A stretch of 64,000 nt of DNA from the NCBI GenBank assembly GCA_027946555.1, contig JAPEVC010000098.1, positions 61,864 to 125,863 on the forward strand, read 5' to 3'. The stretch's first letter is position 1. Each line of letters opens with the position of its first letter. The translations under genes were made by a program, and so were the position numbers. Positions 11,386 to 22,788 of this stretch are shown piece by piece. Under the pieces are notes generated by a model that did no database searches, had not been told where the DNA came from, and saw only the letters and a program-made list of their open reading frames with translations. Source of the DNA: Gnomoniopsis sp. IMI 355080. Its lineage: Eukaryota; Ascomycota; Sordariomycetes; Diaporthales; Gnomoniaceae.

Positions 11386-11970
11386 TTTTGCCGTGCATGG
11401 AAAGGAGGACGACATGGCGTAATGAGATAGAGGAGTAATCTATATGGCTCAAATCCTCACGGAGCTGGTTGGTTTGTTTGGTCAGTTCTCTCTTGGGACC
11501 ACGGAGTAGCTAGACGGAAAATACCCGGAAAAGCTGCAAGTTGTGCGTTTCGACATCACGTAGAGCGGCCACGACGGGATGCTGGCAAATGAGAGGCCTC
11601 AGGAGGCCAAAATTCAAAGGTCTTTGCTGAAACTCAAAAGTATATCGTACAACGAAGTTGGTTGTGTATATCTGTACGTGTTTGTGTGTTCGTGTATTCA
11701 AGAACATTTTTTAACGATGGCCATAGTACTCGTGGGCTACGCTTGCGGGAAGCAGAATCCGCATTTTTCATGAAGCGAGCCAGGAGAAACAAAGTTGAAA
11801 GATTGTTTTAGGGCAACTGTGGTTATGGATCCGAAAGCTCAGGCTATACAAGCGACCTCGGGAGATTTGCAGGCGCTTAAGTTTGTGCCAGTAATCGATT
11901 AATTGCACTGGAGCTTGCCTACTTCCAAAACATGCCCATTGGCGATGGGGTATCATTGAGGCTTTCCACT
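11386..11970. other. Convergent intergenic region
   Basis: About 580 nt between the 3' ends of the P450 and the CorA-like gene. No gene seen. Confidence 0.5.
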
Positions 11971-13665
11971 CTACACAAGAGGTTCCACTTCCCTCTTTGA
12001 AGCAGGACCCCTATATCGATTCTTGAAAGTTTCCCAAAGTGTTCGTCTCTCCCGAACAGCATCGTTACCCTCAAAATCTTGAGCGAACTTGGTAGCATAG
12101 TAGGTCCTCGAGAGATTCCAGATGTACCACCAAGCGCCCAGTATCAAAATACTTAAAGGTACTGAGACAGCCCAGAAGATCCAGAACTTTTGGTTCACCA
12201 CAGCTGAGTCGGTGCTTGCCTGCCAGTCGAACATGTCAACGCTGAAGAGCGTGGCAATGAAGGTTGCTGGCAAAAACAACGCTGTTACCAGAGCCAGTGT
12301 TTTCATCGCAATGCTGTCTAAGCCAGCTTGAGCGCTCATTTCCGAACTCCTGTTGTTGTCCATTTGAGCTGCGACAAAGGATAACTGCAATTGGGGTTTA
12401 GAGGTCAGTCAACATAAGCGTACAGGAGGAAGCTCAACCCCCTTTTTAGACGTACAATGTTCAGCTGGACCTCCAGATTCGAGATCATGGAGTCGATCCC
12501 GGACTCGAAGCCGGCGGCGCTGCTATTGAAGGTCTTGATTGTATCTTTCATCGTCCGGTTTATGTGCGGTGGTATTGCCATTGCAGCTTTTCCAAATATC
12601 TCGTCATTCTTATCAAGTTTCTCGATATCGTCCACTACGCCCAGCAAGAATGCGGCGTTTTGCTGAGAGACTTTCAGTGCCCTGCGTATGCTATGAGCAC
12701 TGCACAGAAGCTCATTCAGACTGTTTGTAAATTTGGCGCGATCCGCCCTTCCATCTTGTTTCCAGTTCAGGCCGCCCAGGAGAGCGGCTTGCGCATCGTA
12801 GTCCATGCGCATCTGCGAGGAGATCTCGGCCGAGCTGCTGCGCAACTTATCCCTCGAAAAGTTTCGAATTGCAGAAAGCTCGTGTTCCAGAAGAATCACC
12901 GGGACTAGCAATGGGTGTTGCCAAAGTGGCAGACCATTGCGCAATCTACTCTGGATCCGATGGGCCAGAATCCAAGGTTGGAACTCATTTGTGTCTTTTC
13001 CTGCCAACTCATCTGTTTCTTTGGGTCCGACTGCGTTATTTCCTTTGACAAACGCTGTGGTAGTTCGCGTCGAAAAGTCATACGATAGACCAATGCCCTG
13101 GACCGGGAGCTCAGGAATACTCGCGCTGCTCAGCGTGACATCTGGTGCAAAGCGTCAGCTTCCACTGACTTGGGTAAGAACAATGGCAGGATTTTGTGTA
13201 ACTGACCTAGACGGACTGCTGCCTTCCCCGCTTTGTTTGTTGAATATACAACGAATTCACTGGACTGCATGCCCCAGATACTGTTCGTGGTAGGTAGAGT
13301 ATTGACGGGCAAACGTAAATGCTCCTCGGCAACATCAAAAGATTCTCTGCTCATATGAAACAAATCCGATCGAGACAATGCGTCAGGTGTCTCGGCAGTA
13401 TGTTCGGTCTGATCACATATTAAGATTTTGATTCGAGCATCGAGAGGACCGACGTCGCTCGGAACGCCGGACTCCTGTCGTTGGAGCCACTCTTCCACCG
13501 TCTCATCTGTTAATGATTCCGAGCGCAAGTTTTTGAACCTGGTCCTGGCATTCACCTTGGCTATGTAATGATAAAAAGAGATCTTAACGACCGGAACGTT
13601 GTGTGCAATGGCATACCTCAGTACTTACGCATGTTCCTGAAAGCCCAAGCATCGATGCCTTGCAT
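11971..13665 (-). CDS. CorA-like two-TM membrane protein (fungal ankyrin-free type)
   Basis: Resembles the cytosolic-domain-plus-two-TM architecture of CorA/ZntB divalent-cation channels. Exons 13665-13629, 13560-13207, 13141-12456 and 12384-11971 keep phase and give 496 aa. The 37-nt first exon encodes MQGIDAWAFRNMP; choosing it lets the second exon be read from its CATAG acceptor. The middle part is helical (EFQPWILAHRIQSRL, ISSQMRMDYDAQAALLGGLN), as in the stalk helices. The C-terminus has TM1 (TLALVTALFLPATFIATLFSV), followed by DMFDW, then TM2 (FWIFWAVSVPLSILILGAWW). The canonical GMN selectivity motif after TM1 is absent and replaced by SVDMF. That is frequent in this fungal-expanded subfamily, so magnesium transport should not be assumed. 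No signal peptide. Confidence 0.82.
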
Positions 13666-15255
13666 AGGGTGTGCAAGTGTGGCAGCACCCCATGCAGACC
13701 TTCTGTTTTTGTGGTGGTTTGCGATTGGGCGAAAAATAGAGTACTCGGGTACTGCCATGTTTCTTTGAGCGCAAAGCTGTTTATTGATTGAGGGTACATA
13801 TGTGTGAAAATTCCGAGTGTGCCCTTCGGCTATATTGGTTTGTTCGATGAGAAGTCTGATTCTTGGAAGGCACCAGCGTCTTTTGACTCAGCAACCTGAT
13901 AGAAGCCTTCTGTAGACGCGCTGATAGCCTTTGCGTCATATTGCCAATCTTTCCTGCGCGAACCCTGCTGGCGGGAGACTTAGGCCATAGGATGCTGTTG
14001 TGGCGCCTGGTAGAATAAGCGCTGATCATGCTTGTGGGACATCACTCGCTTACGTCTTACAGGGGGAGTGGCGCTGATCTCCTGTGTCTTGGAAAACAAT
14101 GAATTGGCGGCACGGGCTTGCACGGTGAAGCCCAGGTTATAAGGATTGAAATGTTCGACAGTTTGAATTGAGAAGGATGAGATGACGTTGCCTCCTTTGA
14201 TTGCCTATGTCTTAACGAGTAATGATAAAAGCTACCCAGTTATATTCGTGTTCAGAGAAGAGTAACTATCTATTGTCCCTAGCCAAATGTGTTCAGGGTT
14301 ACTCACTACGGCTACAGCAGAGGAATCTGATATCCAAGCTCTCACCCAGCATAGAGATGACAATCGAGGACTTGGCGGCCTAGTAGGGAGCGATTGGAGA
14401 GAAGTCTATTAATATCAATGTGACTTCGCCCCGGGATTCGGGACTCACCTGCAGAGCCGGGTGGAGCCTGGGGGCCTTGCTGCAGCAACGCAGCTTCGTA
14501 GAGGCAGGTGTACGTACAGTTGCTAGATAGGCTGCTGCATCAGTTGCTAGATAGGCTGCTCCATCACTATTATCTATAGTTGCATGCTGACCCACGATTC
14601 GAGCGTGTCATCGTGCGACTCGGCCAGAGACCTCCTCGGGCGCCCAAATGCTCGGGTCTATTCCGACAAGCAATGAGTGTGAATCTTTTAGTGCGCCTAC
14701 TTAGGTAGGTAGCCACAACCTCGTAGACGTCTCGCAAAGATCTTCACCCGGATCTCGGCAGCTGAACAACAATTCCCCGCTGGGGAAACGGACTTTGGGG
14801 GAACTTTCATGACTTCCAACAGAACCTAGAGATCCGCAAGATTCCACAACGTCGCAGCAGGAACATATAGCATCGAAGTGTAAACAACGAGCAGGTGACC
14901 TACTAGCTTGAAGTGCCGCAAGCTTGACTCAAAGCGTCAAGCTCCTACTGCGCCTTTACCCCGACGAGGAATGTCACAGGTGTTTCCTGTCAGGGGGCCC
15001 CAGATAAGCATCAGACCAGAGGGCGGAATGCGCAGTAGGCTTATTACCGAGAACACTTGTCCCGCGTCCAACCGAGCCGCTCACGTCTCACTGAGCAAGA
15101 TCATAAAAGGAAAATGTCACGGGACTGCACAGGTGTCGATACACTCCTCTCTCTTTGTGTTATGTTCCGCTGCCATAAAGTGTAACTGTGATCAAACCAT
15201 CTTGAATCGTCGAGAATTTCATATCGAGGCTGAAAGGTACGAAAGCCGAGGCAAC
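13666..15255. other. Intergenic, 1.6 kb
   Basis: Lies between the CorA-like gene and the second P450, which are divergent. It holds the 24-nt tandem duplication listed separately and TAGGTAGGTA words near 14700. I see no convincing gene. A 162-codon frame starting at 14908 runs into the P450 leader and is not supported. Confidence 0.45.
14517..14564. repeat. Tandem duplication, 2 x 24 nt
   Basis: The unit starting CAGTTGCTAGATAGG at 14517-14540 is repeated at 14541-14564 with a single mismatch (GCAT versus CCAT at the end). It is a recent-looking local duplication in non-coding DNA. Confidence 0.85.
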
Positions 15256-16992
15256 ATGGGAACCAATGACGTCCTCCAGCTCTCCATTCTGGGCTACGCC
15301 GTTCTGATACTTAGTATTGGCGCCTTCTATGTAAGTCTTTGGTCTTTGGTGCTTGAAATAGAGCTCTGCGCTTTTGTAAACATGTTCGAAGTTTGACTGA
15401 CACTGTTCTGCAGACAATATGTGTGATTGTCTACAGAGTTTACCTACACCCTCTCTCCGGCCATCCTGGCCCTCTCTTCGCAAAAGTCACAGACCTCCAT
15501 CAGCTCTGGCATTCGTACCGCGGCGACCGGCACCTGGAGTTATGGCGCCTTCACCAGAAATACGGCCCTGTCGTACGATTTGGACCCAACAGCCTGTCTT
15601 TCAATTCGAACTCCTCCTTGAAAGATGTGTACGGCTTCAAGTCCAACGTACGCAAGGCTCAGTTCTACGATGCCTTTGTGCATCCAGCAGCCAACACGCA
15701 TAATTGTAGAGACCGTACCCTGCATGCTCGCAAGAGACGAGTGATGGCCCACGCATTTAGTGACAGTGCTATTAAGGAGATGGAGCGTTATATCCTAGCC
15801 AATATAAGAACTTTCTGTGAGGGCATCGGCAATGGGTTGAGGGTAGGTGGTTCGGAGAAGGGAGATTGGACGAGCCCCAAATGTATGAGTGACTGGTTTA
15901 GCTACCTATCCATGGACATCCTCGGAGACCTGTGCTTTGGAAAGGCGTTCCACATGCTGGAGAGGGAAGACAATCGCTTCGCTATTGACTTGGTCAGCAC
16001 AGCGGCGCATAGGCACCTCATTGTAAGGAGACCCTACTTCTTAATCCTCCCGGGACCTGGCAACTCACAATGTTTTACAGTGCGGTACGATGCCCATTCT
16101 CAACACACTCTCCCTCGATCGCCTCCTCTTTCCCAACATCGCCGCCGGCCGCGCCCGCTACATGGCCTACTCCCGCGCGCAGCTCACTGAGCGAACCCGG
16201 CTGGGCGATGAGACCGACCGCCGCGACTTCTTCTACCACCTCCTGAAAGCCCGCGACCCGGAGACCGGGCTCGGCTTTTCCACGCCGGAGCTGTGGGGTG
16301 AGTCGAACCTGCTTATCATCGCTGGTAGCGACACCACATCCACAGCCCTCGCTGCGACACTGTTCTACCTCGTTCGAAGCTCGGAAGCGCTGGCCAAGGT
16401 GGTGGCAGAGATCCGGGCGCGCTTCAACGACGTGGAGGAGATCCGGCAAGGCTCGGCGCTAAACGAGTGCACTTATCTGCGCGCATGCATCGATGAGGCC
16501 ATGCGCTTGTCGCCGTCTGTGGGTGGCATTGTGCCCCGTGAAGTCATGGCTGGCGGGATGACCGTTGACGGAGTGTTCGTCCCCGAGGGTACCGTGGTCG
16601 GTGTCCCGCACTACGCGATCCACCACAACGAGGCCTACTTCCCGGAGCCGTTCCGCTTCTTGCCGGAACGGTGGATCGCGGGCTCCAAGTTGGCTTCAGG
16701 CAACATGGTGGGCGAGACGGATGTGGCGATTGCGCAGAGTGCGTTCTGTCCGTTTAGTGTAGGGCCACGAGGTTGCATCGGCAAGGGGCTGGCTTATGTG
16801 GAGATGTCCATCACGCTGGCGAGGACGCTTTGGCTATATGATGTGCGTAGGGCGGTTGGTGTGGTTGACACTGCAGAAGGGAGAGAGGGTGCAGAGTGGG
16901 GGCGGGATAGAAGGGATGAGATGCAGCTTATTGACACTTTCACAAGCCTCAAGGAAGGCGTCATGGTGGATTTCAAGAAGAGGCAGGTCTGA
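15256..16992 (+). CDS. Cytochrome P450 monooxygenase (CYP65-like)
   Basis: Exons 15256-15330, 15414-16022 and 16081-16992, all phase 0, give 531 aa. The first exon is the membrane anchor (GYAVLILSIGAFY), followed by the proline hinge YRVYLHPLSGHPGPLF. The I-helix is IIAGSDTTSTALA, ExxR is EAMRLSPSVGG, the PERF-type motif is FLPERW and the haem loop is FSVGPRGCIGKGLAYVEM. The segments VPREVMAGGMTVDG and GVPHYAIHHNEAYFP resemble the isotrichodermin C-15 hydroxylase/CYP65 group, which often acts in secondary metabolism. Substrate unknown. The C-terminal tail contains a Gly/Glu/Arg-rich insert (EGREGAEWGRDRRDE) before a normal FTSLKEG end. The third exon is much more GC-rich than the first two. 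Confidence 0.9.
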
Positions 16993-17980
16993 ATAGGTAC
17001 TTATCAGCTGGCTATAACACCTCGATAAATCATGGTGTCGTCAAGACCCGAGGTTTCCAGTAAGTTCAGCTTAAGCAACAGAATAGTCGTCAATAGTTCC
17101 ACAGTGCGCGCCGATCATATTACGGAGTAGTGGGACGACTTTGAGTTCTTTGCGTCTTATTTTGCGCTCCAGTTAGATTGAAGCCCGTCGTTTGACAGTG
17201 TCAGGAAAGAGGAAGTCAATGCCGAGGATATCCACCGCGCATACGAGCTGTGATCACAAGGACATCCGGGGCCCCCGGCCAGGCCTGTCAAATTCCAAGC
17301 AGCGTATGAGACTGCGGGGAATCCTTGCCTTTCGTCCAAAGATGATCTACCTCACTATTACCAACAGCCGGCGTTAGTTGTTCTTGACAAGTTGACAAGC
17401 TGGGCCAAGCCATGTATGGTTTGGTCTATCAAGGCGCTGGCTGGCAGGCTCGCGGACTGGTCACTTGACATGACACTTATACCTTGTAGTTGCCATGCCC
17501 AAAATCATACTGTGTATAGTTCTCAATGCCCTGCTCGGTGCATCTCCTTGCCCACCTGATTCGTGGCCCCTCATGATGACCCCAACACAGCCAAGTGACG
17601 ACGCGTCCAGTATGAACCTTTTTAGAAGCGCATGCAGCTTATTGCAGGAATCTGAGTCCCGTTCCTGCAGGCTGTCGATCAGCTCGGTTGAATCCGTTCC
17701 TAGTTGATCGCCCAAACAAGCTTCCACAGGTACGCACGGTAGCATCGTACCGGACTTTGGGAGCCCTGATGGCAGTCCATGTACGTTTTGGGGCCCAATA
17801 TTGGCCATGTGCCCGGATTGCAATTTGGATAATGAGCTTCGTGCTCAATGCTCATATGGATAGATAAGAGCATCCCCGGGAGCCAACGCCTTTCACGATT
17901 TAAAACCACTGTCTCTCTTGAAAATTTCCAAGGTGTCTCTGCTGTTCTTGCTCGTAAGCCAACTTGGTATCGAGGTCGTC
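16993..17980. other. Intergenic, 1 kb
   Basis: Lies between the P450 and GH5 genes (same strand). Short frames on both strands have no recognisable product. Confidence 0.45.
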
Positions 17981-19341
17981 ATGAAGACAATACTTTCACT
18001 GGCCGGACTCATCGGCTTAACAGCGGCCGCCTCCTGGCCTAATGGCCCCTTCACCACTTCTGGCTCCTCCATCGTTGACGCCTCTGGCAATGTCGTGACA
18101 TATGCCGGAGCGAATTGGCCTGGTGCGGCCGATGTTATGATTCCCGAGGGACTGCAGTACCAATCGGTTGCCAACATTGTGGCCAAGCTTACAGAGGCTG
18201 GTGTCAACGTCATCCGCCTTACTTATGCGATCGAGCTCATAGATCAGATCTATGAGAATGGTGGCGTAGATGTACCCCTTTCGACGGCGTTTGCGGAGGC
18301 ATTGGGTGAGACAAACGGCTCAACGGTTTTCCAGGAGGTTTTGAAGGCCAATCCTTCGTTCAGTGAGAACATCACACGCTTGGAGGTGAGTTCAAGCTTG
18401 GCTTGGAGTATCACTCTTTCTTTACCTTACTAACATCGTCACTCACTTGGCAGGTCTTCGATGCCGTTGCCGCAGAATGCGCCGCCAATGAAATCTATGT
18501 ACACCTGGACAACCACATATCCCAAGGAACGTGGTGCTGCAGCACAGACGATGGCAATGCATGGTGGGGAGATACTTACTTTTCTATCGCCAACTGGACG
18601 AGAGGTATCGCCTACATGGCTGATCATGTTAGTACATTCGCTTTCTTTCCTACAGTGTCGTGGCTCTTCTGATGCATCGCTTAGGCAAGCTCATGGACGG
18701 CTCTCACTTCGATGTCCCTGCGCAATGAACCACGCGAGCCCGACGATAACGCGACTTTGGTTGCCGACACCTATAATTGGGAATACTGGTACACTTACGT
18801 GAAAGAGGGCGCTGCTGCCATCAACGACGCCAACCCGGATCCACTCATCTTCCTCTCTGGCCTCGACTTTGATACATACCTCACTCCAGTAGTCGAGAAA
18901 ACCGCCCTCACCCCGGGTACTGAAACCTTCTCCTTCTCAGACTTTCCAGCGGACAAAATTGTCTTAGAGATCCACAATTATGCCAACTCCGTGTCTTCCT
19001 GCTCGTCCCTGGAAAGCAGTCTTTTGAGCGACGGGTTCGAGGCGCTTAACACAAGCAACTCGGCAGTGAACCACTTTCCCGTTGTCTTGACCGAGTGGGG
19101 CTTCGCCATGAACGATAACACGACATGGCAGCTCCCTTATACACAGTGTCTAGCTGAGTGGCTGCCTGCGCAAAAGGCTGGATGGATGATCTGGGTGCTG
19201 GCTGGAAGCTATTACATTCGAAGCGGCACGCAGGACTATGACGAGACGTGGGGACTACTAACTCACGACTGGAGCGACTGGCGAAATCCGACGTACGTGC
19301 AGGAAAGCTTCATTCCGATGGTAGATGCCACGTTGGCTTGA
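17981..19341 (+). CDS. Secreted glycoside hydrolase family 5 (cellulase-like)
   Basis: A retaining beta-glycanase-type enzyme secreted to act on plant or fungal cell-wall polysaccharide. Exons 17981-18385, 18454-18627 and 18685-19341, all phase 0, give 411 aa. The N-terminus MKTILSLAGLIGLTAAA is a clear signal peptide, and cleavage before SWPNGPF is likely. The (beta/alpha)8 landmarks are present: GVNVIRLTYAIE (barrel strand), HLDNHISQGTWCC, the acid/base Glu in SLRNEPREP, EIHNYANS, and the nucleophile Glu in VLTEWGF. A conserved aromatic WVLAGSYYIR follows. The order and both catalytic glutamates support GH5. The family covers endoglucanase, mannanase and exo-glucanase, so the substrate is open. 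The first ATG that gives a signal peptide was chosen; an in-frame start about 60 nt upstream would destroy it. Confidence 0.9.
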
Positions 19342-19863
19342 ATAGTGGTAGAGATTCTTTAGTTGAAGAGCTGAAGGGCTACCTGAGTATTTAGGTAGCT
19401 ATGGTATTAATCAGTTCTTCGGAAGACGTTCGGCACGAACAACAATGTCGTTACAATCTTGATCTTTTTTACATTGGAAAGCTTGGCCAACTTATCATAA
19501 TCGTTCCCTTTATTAACAGAAATCCCGCTCCTTACACCTAATCCAAGGAACGCAGGCTATCCAAAATGAGCCCAAAGAAGGCCTTTGTTCAAAGCCAGCC
19601 GCCATATCTCCCCGGAAAACGAAACTCAAAAAAGACAAACATACAGTCACAGCTCAAATATCAGACTCTGAAGGGCAACCAGTCTTCATGATGAACGTCA
19701 ACCAACTCCAGGCTATTAGGAATAGGGACCCGCTGAAATCAAACCAGGCGTCATGTATCCTGCATGATATACACTCTGGCAGCGATCGCACTATTATACT
19801 TACACTTTTAGTTGCTGCAGGGACAACGACAGTGAACAATTACCTAGCTATGTGCTGCGGAGC
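19342..19863. other. Convergent intergenic region
   Basis: About 520 nt between the GH5 and hypothetical gene 3' ends. No gene seen. Confidence 0.5.
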
Positions 19864-21492
19864 TCAGATTGGCCCCAAGCTAGAACGGCGAGGTCGACGG
19901 CGAGGTGAACGTGAAGGTGTGGCGTTGAAAGAATCGTCCCGTGGTTCTGCAAATCGTACGGCTGGGCTTGGGGATGCCTTCGAGTTCGCAGGTCGCCGAG
20001 CCGGCTGGGGGCGTTCAATGAGCTGGCCATCCCTCCAATCTCCGATAATCCGATCGCCTGGCTGTTTGGGAACCACGCTGGGATCCACAAGACGTCCCAA
20101 TGTCGTGAATCCGTGATCTGCGGTGGTAAAATTGGCATATATCTGAAAGCCTCGAGCTCCAGTCGTATAGAATTTTGTCAATGTTTGTTCTACCCTCCAT
20201 GAGAGAGCATCGTCGCTCTCTCCCACCTGTCGAGATTCTTCCCAAACTTGGCCAAATTCAGAGCCCTGCAGGAAGCCCGGCTCTAGAATATAGGTAGTTG
20301 GAGCGTCGGTTCCATACCACACTGGAAGTGTACCACCCTGCACCAGCCTGTAGAACATAGCAAGTGCTCGCTCTGCAAATCGATTGCCTGAGTACTAGGT
20401 AAGGGTCAGTTTGATTGCTTCCACTGCTATTGGGTATAAATACTTACAGCAACGCCAGTTGTGGCATTTCGATGCCTGATGAAAAGTTGTTGAATGTAAA
20501 TCAAGGCATGGCCGGTACCGTCGTTTGCAAGCTGTGACCGAAATCTGGCTCCAACTCTGACCTTCACGTTGCCATTGCGGGTGTTATAAACCGCCCGAAG
20601 GGCTTTCGCTATGCATTGCGCCCCAGCGTACTTCACCTCATCTACAGGCCCGTTGAGCCACTCTGTCTGCCATAGTTGTGGATCGAGATTAGGATGCTGG
20701 TTAGTTGGTCTGGAGAAACCCCACGCAACAATACTCCCGATATCCTCCCAATCAGTCGAACCAGCAGGGCGAAGGTAGACATAGACATAGTATCCAATTA
20801 GACTTCGGAATGCCGGCCGACCTATTTGATAGACCTGAAGATTGATCTTCATCGTGGCGCCCGGGACCCCATTGTAAACGCAATTGTCAAGTGCTTCCGC
20901 CTCAATGAGAATGGTGTCATTAAACTCATCATCAGGCTCTTCGTCTTGCTGGATTGGTTGGGGCGGCGGTATTTCTTCTCTTGGCCTGATAAATCTCACC
21001 GATGCACCCAACCGCGCAGCAAGACCAGCTTTACTGACAGCCATCCTCGTCCTGCGGACTTTGCGATCAGTGTCAGGCAGAAACTCAAACCTTCCAGCGA
21101 TGGGTGGCCCAGCTATGGAAAACGCCGGGGGCGCAGGAGGGGCCGCTGGAGGGGGCAAAGCTGAAGTTTGCGATTAGCTAAATTGAACACTACTATGGAA
21201 GAGCCCGTATCATGATGTACAACTTACGCGGTGCGGGTGGCGGAGCAGCAGCCAATGGCGCCCATCCAGGGGGAGGCGGTGGAATGACTGGCACATACCC
21301 AACAGGCATAGTGAGAATTCTGTTCCCACTGGCTGCAATGCGATAGTAGAGCTCATATTTTCGCTCGCCATCGTTGAACGGAATGTTAAGGCCGGTCAGA
21401 CGTGTTTTGAATGCTTGAACAGTGGCCCCTGGGGCAGTGAAGAAACCCAGGTCAGCTGGAGGGACAAGATGTTGATTGGCGGCAGGTGGCAT
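19864..21492 (-). CDS. Fungal hypothetical protein, 502 aa
   Basis: I do not recognise the family. Exons 21492-21228, 21160-20448 and 20394-19864 join in phase 1 and 0 with good GTAAGT donors, giving 502 aa. The first 110 residues include two Pro/Ala-rich stretches (around VIPPPPPGWAPLAAAPPPAP and LPPPAAPPAPPAF). A folded region of about residues 140-390 follows, with YYVYVYLRPAGSTDWEDIGS and then IVAWGFSR, PQLWQTEWLNGP, RALAMFYRLVQGGTLPVWYG and HGFTTLGRLVDP. The last 80 residues are disordered and rich in Pro/Arg/Ser, including RSPRRRPRRSS. The splice-consistent structure and mixed composition argue for a real gene. No signal peptide or TM segment; cytosolic or nuclear location is the simplest reading. 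Confidence 0.72.
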
Positions 21493-22788
21493 AGCGGAAA
21501 GGTATGACAGGTGTGTTTACTATTCAAGGGTTCTAAAAAGAAAAGAAGAAGAAAATTTGTTATCCTCCCCCTGGATCACGAGCATCACCGGTGAGGAGGT
21601 CCGTGTAATATAGTCTGTATAGTGACTGATTAGTTGTTGGGTCTTCTGTCAGAAGTACTTGATGCGATCAAAACAAGTAGGTGACACCAAAATTGAAAGG
21701 CAGTGATAAAGGAGAAAGCGATAAATAGTTTCAGTACAATGGACTGAACAATAGGCGCCATGCTCATGTTCACGACAAAGAGTTGAGAAGAAAGCATGCA
21801 TACCACAATCACACCTTTGAAAGAACGCACCAACTATTCATGGCTTCTTTCTTGCCTTCCCAATTTTGACCAGTGAAAAAGATTGTAACATTGCGAGTGA
21901 GCTGGCATGAGTCTTGAGAGCAAATGTAGAATTTGACTTTTTGCCAGATTGTGGGTCATGAACTAACAAATGCGTTACTATGGTCTGCATTGTGTCTGGA
22001 GTCTTAGCTGATAGTTTTGACCTTCACATTGTGACAATGCGCGATTTCGTAAGACACTTTGCATCGTAAGATTTCTCACTGTCCAAAGAACGGCAAGTGT
22101 GGTTAGTATCAGGAGACGACAGCACAATTGACAAGCGCCGGAGGAGGATTCAGTAATCATGGCGAATGCTGGGGCATATGCCCGGTACAGAACTGAATCC
22201 TCGAAATATTTTTTCGGCTCAATTTGCTAGGCAATCACAGACATCCACGCAATTGTATGCTTTCAAACTACCTGAGGAATCAGTTCATATCAACCGCGAG
22301 TGGCATGTAGTGTCAACTCTACCAACCGTTCATACCTTACAAGAACTGTTCTTTGGATATACAGTCCCAAATCTCCAGCAATACGAAGTAGCACGGCTTC
22401 AAATTTGATGAAGATTCGGGTTTGAGCAGAGCCTGATGTGGTTTCCCAACCGTCCACCTGCTCAGATCGTCCAGGCGGACATGTGTGTGCTTTCGTCTCA
22501 TAACTTTGAGGACTGGGTTTCTGCTAGCTTCGTGAGGTCTTTTAAGGAAGACCCAGTCTGTGGAAGTATATGATACATGAATAATGGATACATGTGATGT
22601 GGAGATCAGTATGTAATTATATGTGTAGCTACGCTATTCTTGATAAAAACCTTCGATAACTGAATTTCTTCTATGCCTTCGGCCTTGTCTACGTCTATTC
22701 AGTCTATGAACGTTGCAAAAGTGATGGAAAAAGTGAAGTGAAAGGCAATTGAGTCCGAGCTTTGAGAGATGTCTAAAGCGGAAAGGTG
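21493..22788. other. Intergenic, 1.3 kb
   Basis: AT-rich region between two minus-strand genes. No frame here has a recognisable product or supporting splice structure. Confidence 0.45.

Noticed and set aside
9465..16992. Secondary metabolite gene cluster
   Set aside because: Two P450s alone do not make a cluster; no backbone enzyme is present within the window.
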